Below are positions 45,801 through 57,800 of a DNA stretch of 64,000 nucleotides, piece by piece. Below the pieces are notes generated by a model, which had not been told where the DNA came from, made no database searches, and worked only from the letters and a program-made list of their open reading frames with translations. The translations under genes were made by a program, and so were the position numbers. Numbering within the stretch: position 1 is the stretch's first letter; each line of letters starts with the position of its first letter. Origin of the DNA: Branchinecta lynchi (Eukaryota; Arthropoda; Branchiopoda; Anostraca; Branchinectidae); NCBI GenBank assembly GCA_023053575.1, contig JAKZAP010000021.1, forward strand, positions 8,246,212 to 8,310,211, in the 5' to 3' direction.

Positions 45801-48800
45801 AATGGCGAAGACTGGAATATGATGTAAACCGACAAATTTGGAAAGAAAATATCATGTTATCAAACTCATTAGATAGTATTTCGAAGTAAAGATCGTTTAA
45901 GAAATCAGTCAATCGAGACAGAAAAGATTGCCTAAGGGATCTGGTTAAGGGGTTAAGTGGGGATAAATAACATTTACGCGATCTGGCGAATACCGGAAGT
46001 CACGTGTCTGGATGTGATCTTATCTATTTGTGATCTCACCAAAACCTTTAGTCTTGTTCTCAGAGAGAAATGAATGTTATACCATGCTGCTGGAAAACTA
46101 TTTTCTAGAAAATGTTGTAAGTCAAGAAAAAAGCTGAGATTATTGGCTGTCCTTTTCAATCAATCAATCAAGTTTAATCCGAATCGCTAAAAGCTAGAAA
46201 AGGAATACAAATTTACAAAATACACAGACCCACAAGAAACAATTTAACTACGGTAATACACTTACAAGAAATTACCAGAAATAAATGATGGAATGAAACT
46301 ACGTAAAAATTGGGTAGAAGAATTAGCGGGATATGGGGAAAACTTGTTGCCAGTATTCCTCTCGGACCGACGCACGGAAGACGGGAGGGGAGGGGGGAAT
46401 AGATGGGTCATCTGGGGACAACACGCTATCTTAGCTCCAAATTTGTTTGAAAGAGTATTTCTACGTACAGATAATTTAGGAATGTCAAGTTTAATTTTGT
46501 TCTGTTTAGAGTTGAGGTAGTTCCATTTATTAAAAAAATAACACCTACTCAGTTTTCTTTCCTGTATTCTCTATTATACCGGTGTCGAACATCATGAAGA
46601 CAAATTCTCCAGCAGTCAGGATTGTCCCAAGCCTCTTTCCATTAGTGCGTGGGGACCACCCACAAATTTACGGAACGGAAATTTTCAGCTTTAGCACGTT
46701 AAATGAGTTACGATGTTGTCAGCTGTAGGCGACATAGTTGGTGAAGAAGAGCTACATAGTTAGCTATTCTTCAAACAACCACTTTGAGCTCACAGAAAGA
46801 ATCACTAGACCCCTAATGTCCATTCAGTTCAGCGAAGACCATAAACGTCGAACTGAACCTCGTTATAATCAAACTGTTCACCGCTATGAAAGTACTTGAG
46901 TACTTAAGTACCCTCAAGTACTTTAATTTTTTACTTAAGTACGAGTATTAAGTACTTCTGAAATTTGTTACTTGAGTAATTACTAAAGTACTTTTACTTA
47001 AGTATTTCCCAAAATTGTTTGGGTATCACCATTACGAAAAAATATTCGTTCTCTCCGATCCTGACGGTTTCTGATTGTAGACTAGAAATGTGTGCACTAA
47101 TTGGGTATTTTTGTATTTATTATTTAGTGTATTTATTGTATTTTTGTATTTAGTATTTAGTGCACAAATTTCTAGTCCGTATCAAGAAGAAAAATCGCTG
47201 TTTCCAATCCAAATTTTTTTTGGCAATCCATCTATCGGCCGAAAAATCGTGAAAAAAGGAACTGCACCTAACTGTCCATGAATACCGCCTTGATTGCAGT
47301 GTAATAGAAAAACTGGGACTAGTCTTGTTTCTACTAAAATAAGATTATCTCTAATTCGGATTACTGTTATCCCAGTAGAGATAAGATTAATCCCAGTAGC
47401 AAATACTGCAGTTAACCTTAATCTTTACTCGGAAAAACTTTAGTGTATATCTAGTAGCTTTAACTCAATCTTTTACTTCGATTTCTGAGTTATTTCAGTA
47501 GGATCTCTAAAATCTGATTCCTTGCAGATCGATGAAGCCCAGTCCCAGGTTGCCCAGTACTTGGACAAATACAACACCCGTCTGTCTCCAAGGAACCTCT
47601 TAGCTCTTAGGCAGCTCATTCAAATCCTTAAGCAAACGAGCAATTTTGTCCATTCCAAAGACCAACAAGTATTTCTGCCTAGCGAATTCGCCGTAAAAGC
47701 CGGGATTGACAACTTTAATCTCTTCCAAATCCTCGAATTTCTAGAACGTTCTCAACTGGCGCGGAAATTGAACAGTTTGAAAACCTACATCCCGCCTGCA
47801 TCTGTTGGCAAAGTTCAGAGACTAAGCCTCAAAGATTTACTGAACAAGGACAAAGATGCTGCCGGATCCCAAAATCCGGGAAACAAGGAAAAACACCCTG
47901 CGGGATCGCAGAAAGGAGTAATGGACAAGAATAGGAGTACAACAGGCTCGCTGAAAGATGTGGCTAATAAGGACACGGAACTAGGTGGATCAGCTGTAGA
48001 AGAAAGGAGGATACAAGGCTCGCCGATTCTGTCGGTCATCGGGTTTCTGAACGCTCTATGCCGTGTTCATAGTGACGGCAGGATAGTCCTGAAGAAATTG
48101 GGCAAGAAGGATGAATCCAGTTTGAAGTATTTGCTGCTAAATCCAGCCGGAGAATTTAAGGATATTGTTTCCGATGCTAGGTACGTTATCTATCTTCATC
48201 CCTCTCTTTTACACTAATACAGTAGGCTAATAGTAAAACATGTGCAAGACAAAACAAGCAGAGCATTCAGTGCTGTTATTCGTTTACGGGGGGTGTATCG
48301 TAGAGATGTTCTTGGCTTAGTTTATATGGCTGTTGCACTTCCCCACATTCTTTTTCCCTCTTTTTTCTTTTCTTCTTTCCGTCCTTCTGAACTTTTTTTG
48401 TTGAAAGTTATTCATTATAAATTCTCTAAATGTCTTCTTGGTTTCCCTATTTGTACGAGTAACACTTCCATAACTTCTAATTTAAAGTGAAGAATCCTTT
48501 GGGGATTCTGAATAGTAAAATCAGAACTTTCATAAAAAGGATGACAATATTCTTGTTCATAACAACCTTTTTTAGAAAAAAAAATTGCCATGATGAGGTT
48601 GTTTGTTTCGATCTTTATTTTTCTTTTGTATTTGATTGTAGGTTTAATAGGCTAATGTGTTTTTGGTTTTCGTCAGCTGTTTAAGGTTTACATAAGTGTA
48701 TGTGAGTGTTTAAAGCTTTTTACGTCACTCTTCATTTTTGAAGGAATCAAACAACTAATAAAAATAACGATAGTAACATTTAGATATTCCTTCAGCCCAA

Positions 48801-51800
48801 GCTCATTGCGAATCATATTTGACAATTCAAAACGGATAGGTCAGCTACATCTTATTAGAGCTATATTTCGGTCCTTCTTGGCAAGGGTCCTCTTCAGGCT
48901 CAAGCCGATTTTTCAAGTACATTTTCTAGCTTGAGCCTGAAGAGGACCGTCTAAATGTTTCATAATGATAACAACTATTTCAATGTAACGTAGCCAAACT
49001 ATTGCTTAAAGAAGCGACCCGGAGTCTTAAGTTTATTTTCTTTTTTATCTGATACCACCGGTCAAAAGGCGTGTTTGCAGTTACCGTGGTATCTGACAAT
49101 TTGCTGTAGTATCTGATATTCAGAAACCACGGTCGGACCGTGTTAACTGATCGTGGTCTCTGAAAAGTACATCTCACTTTCATCATCGATTACACAAGAG
49201 TCTAGTTTTCCGTCTGCAGTACTATCGCCCGAGCCGCCGAATGGATTTAATGATTGAAATTGTTATTGAAGATTAGTCCTGTTTTAGTATAATTGAATAA
49301 TCTGATGCGTAAACCACGAATTAAATAAATTTATTGATTCATTGATTTATAACAGTTACCAGATCTTTCATATTAGTTGTCTTTCATATTAGTTGCGTTT
49401 TTTTGCAGATACCGTGGTCTAAAGTCATTTTCTCAGTTACCGTGGTATCTGATACCACGGTCAGAAGGCGTTTTTGCAGTTACCGTGGTATCTGATGTTC
49501 AGATACCACTGTCGGACCGTGTTAACTGGTCGTGGTGTCTGAAAAATTCATCTTACTTTCATCATCGCTTTCAAAAGAGTCTAGTTTTTTGTCAAATTGG
49601 TGGGAAAGAAGTTAAGTCACTCTATTGTCAGTGGATATCAGTATTTCTTTTTGGATGATTTCTAAAAGCGCAAATCCGGCAATTGTCTTTTTTGCAGAGC
49701 AATTGTACTATCAGATACCACGATAACTGCAAAAACGACCAATTGCAAATCCAGTTACCGTGGTATCAGATACCATGGTATCTACAAAAACGCAACTGTT
49801 GTGGTCAATAATTATTACTGTGTTGGGTTCGTAATGGTTAAACCGATAGAGTAACTTTCCAAAAATGAATAAAAGTACGGATACTTGTTCTTCGACCAAT
49901 CGGTAAAAGTTGAAACCTACCATTGCCAAAAAAAATCTCCTATATTGGGAATCGTCAATCGTTCTAGCATACCTGCCCGATGAAAAATTTGTATCCTGCG
50001 TAGCTGTATGATAGTGTACGAAAAAGTTGCATAATTTGATATGCAATAGTAAATAATACTATCATTCACTGTGCCTCAGACTGGGCCAATCTTAGGCAGT
50101 AGTATCCAGTCTTGCTAATAGTAGCATGCAGTAACACGGTGGCCTTGACATAGAAGCATGTAGTAGCATCAATTCGTGCTGTATGCTACAATTTCGTACA
50201 ACTTCACACCTGCTATTTTGAGATAAACTTACCATCGGGTGCAAGAACTCCAACTCGCCTGCCACATGTATTCCTTTCTCACTTGCAACTTGTTCTAGCC
50301 CCCCCCCCCCCCCCCCCCCCCTACAGTCATCGGATCTGGTCTAATGAAGTCTTTCTTTCTCGAGGTCAGTAGTCGTCGCTGGTGGTACGATGCGGCCTAT
50401 CTCAGAATTTGAGGACCAACTTTTCGGTGCCGCCGGAATTCTGCGAGAGCGAATAGAAACATTCACATTTGGTCACGTGATATCGCCGGAGCAAGTTTTG
50501 CCACTAATAGTGACGAAAGGACCAACTGGGAAGTTGTTTGAATTTAGCTACAACAATCGTGGAGATGCAAAAATGGTTAGGCTTTAAATTCAAATTTTGG
50601 TAGTTCAGAAGTTATAAAGATCCAATCCAGCCTACTTCCGTAAATGGATTTGCCATTCTTAAGCCCTGCGAGGTGTTCTCAAGCCCGGAGAGCCAAATCT
50701 CATATGTTACAGTCTAAGCGCGCTAACGATACCTCACTAATATTTGCACTTACCATGATTCACTATTTTCCATGCGCATTATTCTACTGAAGATTGTTCG
50801 CGTATCAGGCTACTGATGCGTAAAATCGGTTAGCTGAATTACGCAGAGACTTTGCTAGAAGTCAATGGACCTATGAAAACGTTTAACCCAGCCAAAGCCG
50901 TGGATAATTTGTTACCAGCAGACCCTAGTTTTGCAGTATTCAAATAGTTTTGAATATTGACACATAATCAGTAAATAGTGCCAGTTGTGCTTTAAGGGTT
51001 TCCTTATTTTTGTCACCTTGGTTCTAGTAGTGACGTTCAGAATAAGCACTCCTGACCGACAAGACAAAGCTCACTCCGAGACGGAGAATTTGAATTTGAG
51101 CATTAGCGTGCATTTCAATGAATAAGCTCAGGAAATTTTGAGTGTTTCTACGAAACGGAAATCGATTTCATGTTCCTCGCTAGAAGACTGAAAATCGGCC
51201 ATATCGGCAATCCTTTACCTTTGTAGTTGCTAAGGTGTATTTACACACTTCTTCTTCTATTCATTAATGGCATCGGAAGAGCTGGGGAGCGTGACCCTTT
51301 ACGCCTTCCGGATGATCTTCTCCTGAGATGTTGTTATGGCACCTGAACTGGGATCGCCAGGAGGAATTGTCCTCTTCTTGGTTGAGCTTGTAGAGTGGAT
51401 AATGGCACCTCGAGTGGGAGCCCAGGAGGGATTGCCCTCTTATTATTGATGGTGGGGCTGATGATGGAACCTCGACTGGGTCAGAGCCCAGGAGTTAAAC
51501 ACTGGGTAAATCCGCTATGATTTTGAAACCAGAGCGTATTTTACCTACGTATTTGAGCTCGAAAAGATCTCTGGCAGTACGGACGCATTTGAGAAGTCGG
51601 TCCGTTTTTGTATATAAATTTGTTCGATTTGCTAGAGATATTTTCAAGCCCAAATACGCGCGTAAAATACGCTCGGGTTTTACGCAGTGTTTCAATACAC
51701 CATAAGTATTTTAAGCATAGAGATAGAAGGACACAGAGGTACCACAAATCTGAAAGAAAAAAGTTCATGCAACGAAATTGATTATTCGCGAATAGCGGAT

Positions 51801-54800
51801 TAGCGAAGTAACGCATTTACATAGGAGCTCGTTTTTGTTGCAACAACGCTGCCGCATCGCTGCTGCAGCACTTCTTTGCTTTTGCACAACATTCGTTTTA
51901 GGATTCACTTTCTTCTTGGTTGAAGTGGTAGCGCTGCAGCACCTTGCAGGGAAGCACGGACTTGGTCGGTGAGCAAGTCTGTGATTCTCGAGAAGCGCTA
52001 CCGTCTTCCTCGGAAGCACTGCAGTGCAAAAACGGATGTAGAAAGAATCAGTCCGGAGTCGGCCGAGAAGTGGACCTGCAGCATGCACCAAAAACGAGGC
52101 TCGGGTCTTCTAGCCTATTCAAGTGAAGAAATGATGGGTAAAGACTTTCGTGTCTCAAACTCGGCCCTGTTTGGTTAAACTTTAAGAAGTGAAGATTAAC
52201 TCCCTATCTTTAAATAAGGCTTTCACCTGGTGAATCCGGGAGTCGGAAGCCTCCCAGGCCTGTTTCTGTCGCTCGAAAGAAAGGTTGATTGTGTATTTCT
52301 TTGCAGCTAGATGAACTCGGGCAACTGATTGTAAACGTTTCCAATATCATACCAGGCGGCATCGTGGTCTTCTTCTCCAGCTATGAAACCGAACAGAAGA
52401 TCTTCAACCACTGGTCGAAGTCCGGACATCTAGAAAAGATTGGTCTAAAGAAAAAGGTATGAGTACTTGGAATCACAACCGACCAATAATAATCGTAATA
52501 ATTTGTTTCTTACCCACAAATTCCAGAGGAATAATCGAAAGGTTCAGTTCAGTTCATTTTATTCATAAAAATAGAGAAAAAATAGAGATCCCAAAATTTA
52601 ATATTTGCTCCCGACAATTCGGTCTTGTAGATATTCGGTTTCAACAGACACATTCTTACTTTAAAATTTACAAACAGGTTCAGGGCAATGGTAATAATCG
52701 CTGAAGACTAAGTTCTTATTTGACAGTGCAAACCGGGTAGGCCTACGCCAGCTAAATTTCAACAAGTTCGGATACATTCAGATATGCGTTTTGCGCTGTC
52801 AATTATTCAAATATGGATTCAGCATATGGTTTACCCTATAGCCTACGTCGTATCTCCTCCTTACTTACTTCTGCCCAACTTCTGGTTTCGGCCGGATTCC
52901 GGACAAACTACTTATCTGGCAATAAACTAAAGCTCAAAAGCGAATTCAGTATGTCTCCTTATCCCTACATCCTACCTCTAATCAACTTCAGATTAAACTT
53001 AACTTGTTAACTTAACTTAACAAATGTTCCGGTTTCAGCCGGATTCCGAGCGATCTATACGTCCGGTGAGAAAATGATTGTCATATGCAAATTGAGCATG
53101 TCTTCTTACCCGCAAATCGAACATCTTAATCAAATACAAATTCCCCTTTTTTGGCCGGATTCCGGGTCAATTATTTGTTCGGCAAGAAAATAAATTTCAT
53201 ATTCGAATTCAGCATGTCTCCTTACCCGTAAATCAACTATCTCAATAGCTTTTAAAAAATATTTGTTTTGCCCCTTAGTTTGAAAGCCCTCCCCCACCCT
53301 CAAATATAGGGCTATAGAGCCGATATCGTCTAACTTAACCTGTACTCCTAAAGGATCCTCCCGCCAAGTTTCATCAAAATATCTCAGTCCCCTCGAGAGT
53401 TATCGTACGGACAGACAGACGGACAACTTTTACGATGTCATAGGTATCCCTCCACTTACGTTTTGGGATCCCAAAAACAAATAGAGTACAATAAAGAAAG
53501 GAAGAAAATACTAAAATACCTATACACACACAAACACTAGCACATTAATAGTATTAACTAGACCTACGTTACCTGGGCAACTTGAAGTGTTGCAGCAACC
53601 TTTGTTCGGCTTCGCTGACTAAAGTGTTGCGAGAGCAACACTTGAGAGTGAATCAGACACACACAATGAGAGTGAATCAGAAAGCCAGCTTTGTCGAATG
53701 TCATTGAAATCACCAAGAATGTTTATTGCTGCGGAAGGATAGCAGGATCGAATAGAGTCCGTGCACTGTTGGAGATAGGTAATGAGTTCTTCTCTGTGGG
53801 GACCTCTCGGGGGGTAGTAAACGACTCCAATGACTATCGATGAAACTTCTTTGGGAAGGTTTCTTGGCCTTGGCCACAACCATAAGACCTCGAAATCATG
53901 GTTTCGGGGGACCCGGGTTTCCAGTGAACGGTTGGGAATCGTCGATCGGCACACGATCCCTACCCCTCCACCGTGGGTGACCATCCTTATTCATCCTCGG
54001 GAGTAAGTTCACGTCGTAGCCGCCAAAGTTCGTCACTGCTGTTGTGGATGACCAGGTCTCTGTAAGGCACGCTTTATCTATCGAGTTGTTAATCAAACAA
54101 AGCTTGAACTCCTCGAGTTTATTTGAAAGAGATTGAACGTTCGATAACAGCACTTTGGGGAATGAATACTGGAAAGGTGATTTCACTGGAACAACTCTTG
54201 GAGGGGTGGGACCGGTTTTGGGTCAGTATAGCATAGGGATTCGGGCTGCTGATAGCTGGCAGCGGAGGGGGACGACAAAGGATCGGTAGGTTGTAGTTCG
54301 GTGCATGAGGGTTGAACTGGGGTACTGGCACATAAACAGGGGGGTAAGGGGGTGGTGTTACGAAAACCGAGAGTAGGCTGAGCCCGACAGCTAGGGTGCG
54401 AGACTCCTTTTTTTGTCAAAGATTAACAATGTGATATGTAAAAAATACCTACAAGTCTATGCCCCCTCTACTAAGACATTAAGATTGTGCAATCAAGAAA
54501 AAGTTTCCAAACGTCAATAATTCAGTCTCACAGTAAACACATTAAATGATTTTGTGTATGCCCCTTTCCGTGTCCATCGGTTAGGCTGCGACCTCTCATG
54601 GGGTAAAATCGTGTGAATATGGAGGAGAGAAATGAAGGCCCGAGGATGTGCGAGATCAGAGCTGGTTAAGTTTTGTTGTGAATATTTACACATGAACAGT
54701 GCCACACTTGTTTTCGCGGGACCGCCGGGAATGGCTTGGCGTTCCCCGCGTTTTTCTGTGTCCCAGGGACTCACTCCCCCCCATTCTCACTAGTCCTCAC

Positions 54801-57800
54801 GAACAGGAAATGTTCCAATTACCATCACCGTTCATCACAAAGAGACTCACTTTCATATTCGGCGGGGAGTCGTTTTGGGGAGTTACTAGTGTAGTAGATT
54901 TTTTGGGATTCCAGAACGTTAGTGACGGCATACCTATGACTTCGTAAAGTTCGTATGTCCGTCTGTCTGTCTGGTAGCACGGCAACTCTCGAATTGGTTG
55001 AGTTGTTTTGTTCAAACTTGGTGTGACGATCCTTTGGGTCAAAGTACAGGTCAAGTTCGTAGATGGGCCTGTATTTAGTGATGTGGGAGGGGTTTCAAAC
55101 TAAGGAGGAAATATGTTGAGAAGCTAATAGGATAGTTGATTTAGGGATAAGGAGACATGCTGAATCTGTATCTGAAACTTAATTTTTCTTGCCGGACAAG
55201 TAGTTCGTCCGGAATCCGGCTAAAACCGGAAAAATTGGTAGAAGTAAAATCGATCAGAGGTTCGGTAAAAGGTAAGGAAATGTGCTTAATCCGTATTTGA
55301 GCTTAGTTGTTTAGCCAGATAAGTAGTTCATCCTCACTCGGGTCAAAACCGTAAATTTTGCAGCAGTAAAAGTTTGTATGATGTCGATTAGAGATTCGAT
55401 ATACAGATGGAACTACATGTTGAATCTATATCTGAAGTTTTTTTCGTGCCAGGCAAGTAGTCCGTCCGGAACCCGGCCAAAAAAAGATTTTTTTCTTACA
55501 ATGGTTTTGTCTGATGTCGGCTCGAGCGTCAAAATAGGGGTCAAAACACGCTGGAATCAGGATACTTCCTTTAGTATGGCACTTGAGCTTACTCAAGTGC
55601 CATATAGCGATTGTAATTTCTGTCCGTCAGTCGGTCTGTCGGTCTGTCGGTCCCGGTTTTGCTAGTTCGGGCACTTCCAGATAAGCTAGGACGATGAAAC
55701 TTGGCAGGCATATCAGGAGCTGGACCAGATTAAAATAGAAATTGTCATTTTCTCGATCTGACTATCTGGAGGGGAGTGGAGGGAGGAGGAATCCGGAAAA
55801 AATAGGAAAAATGAGATATTTTTAGCTTACGAACGGGTGATCGGATCTTAATGAAACTTGATATATGGAAGGACTTCGTGTCTCAGACCCTCCATTTTAA
55901 ATCCAGACCGGATCCGGTGACACTGGGGGGAGTTGGAGGGGGAAACCGGAAATCTTGGAAAACACTTAGAGTGGAGGGATCCGGATGAAACTTGGTGGAA
56001 AGTACAAGCAAAAGTCCTAGATACGTGACTGATATAGCCGGAACGGATCCGCTCACTTTGGGGGAGTTGGGGGGGGGGGAGAAGTCCAAATTTTTAGTGA
56101 TCCCGCGAGTTACGTGCTTCCTGATGTGCTGGGACGATGGAAATTGACAGGCATGTCTGGGACCTGACCAGATTAAATAGGAAATCGTCAATTCCCCGAT
56201 TCGACCATCTGGGGGGGGGAGTGGAGGGAGGGTGAAGCCAAAATTTGAGGTATTTTTAGCTTGCGAACGGGTGATCGGATCTTGATGAAAATTGATATTT
56301 ACGATGAACTCGTGTCTCAGACATCTCACTTTAAATCCGGGCCGGATCCGATGACACTGGGGGGAGTTGGAGGAGGGAACCGGATATTTTGAGAAACGCT
56401 TAAAGTGGAGGGATCGGGATGAAACTTGGTGGGAAAAACAAGCACAAATCCTAGAAACGTCATTGACATAACCGGACAGGATCAGGGCACTGTGGGGGAG
56501 TTGGGGTGGGGGTCCGGATTTCTAGCGATCCCGCGAGTTCGGCATACTTCCTGATGTCCTAGGGCGATGAAACTTGGCAGGTATGTCAGGGATCCGAACA
56601 GATTGACTTGAGAACAGCCATTTCCCCGACCCGACCATCGTGGGGGGAGTGGGTGGATGGGGAGTCCGGAATCTAGTGGCGTGCATAACTTTTGAACGGG
56701 GGATCGGATTTGAATGAAACTTGTCTGGTGAGCTATCGCCTCGGACGATCAGTGTCACGTCCGGGTCGGGTCCGATACCTGTGGGGATTGGGGGGGGGTG
56801 GAAAACTCTAGAAACTCTAAAAGCAGAGGGATTGGGACGAAACTTAATGGATGGAACAAGTATTGGGCCTAGATGAAATTGACGGAGCCAGATGGTTTCG
56901 GGGTTCTGTGGGGGGAGTTGGAGAGGGTTTCCTGGAATTCCGGTAGTCGTGAGTTAGAATAGTTCCAGATGTAAAACGACAACGAAACTTTGCAGGCATA
57001 TTAGCGACCCGAATTATCTTGACTTAAGAACCTGACACAACATACCCCCGGAAACTTCCGTTCCTAGATCCGAGCATTTTTTGGGGAGCAAGAGAAGAGA
57101 AATATGGAAATTGACTTCTATAAATTGCGAACGAGTGGTCTGATTCGAGTGAAACTTCATGGGTGATACGAATCGATGGCCTCGACATGTAAAACATGCG
57201 TTCGAACCATATGCGACCACGATTAGGGGAATTGGGGGTGGGGGGACTTTTGACATGCACAAAATCCAAACGGATGGACCGAATGAGATGCAAACTCGAC
57301 TGTGCCGAGTTTATGCGGCCTAGATTTGTTATTTGGCGTCCGGGCCGGATTCGGCAAAGGTAGGTGGAGATAGAGTGAGTACCGGAAATCGTGTAGCACG
57401 TCTAGGGATCAAACAAATGGATTTATTGGGATGAAAGTTTGAACAGTCATGTGCATTTGCTACAGACAATCGAGACGATGCCGGAACTGCTCAGAAATGA
57501 GTGAAACTAAATATCCTATTTCTATTTCCGAACCTTGGATGGCGGGTGTATTTTGTGACGTTCTCATCTACTTTCTTGTACAGCCTACTCGTACAAGTGC
57601 CATATGAGCTCGTAGCTCTTGTTTTCCTGCCGGACTGACATGAGACCGGAATCCGGCAAAACCCAGAGTTTCGGTAATTGCTTGATCAAGCGGCTTAGAG
57701 TGTCGATAGTAGGATCAACTGACATGAAGAATCAATCTTGCTCCTAATTTTCCTGCTTAGTTGTTCCTGTCCACGGAATCCGGTGAAAACCGGGAATTCT

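Noticed and set aside
47815..48039. Reverse-strand frame opposite DDX11 exon 6
   Set aside because: Shadow of the repeat-containing linker; no independent evidence.
50327..50364. Extended exon 7 starting after the poly-C acceptor
   Set aside because: Breaks the frame with exon 6 and meets an in-frame stop; the acceptor at 50364 restores the conserved Arg and motif.
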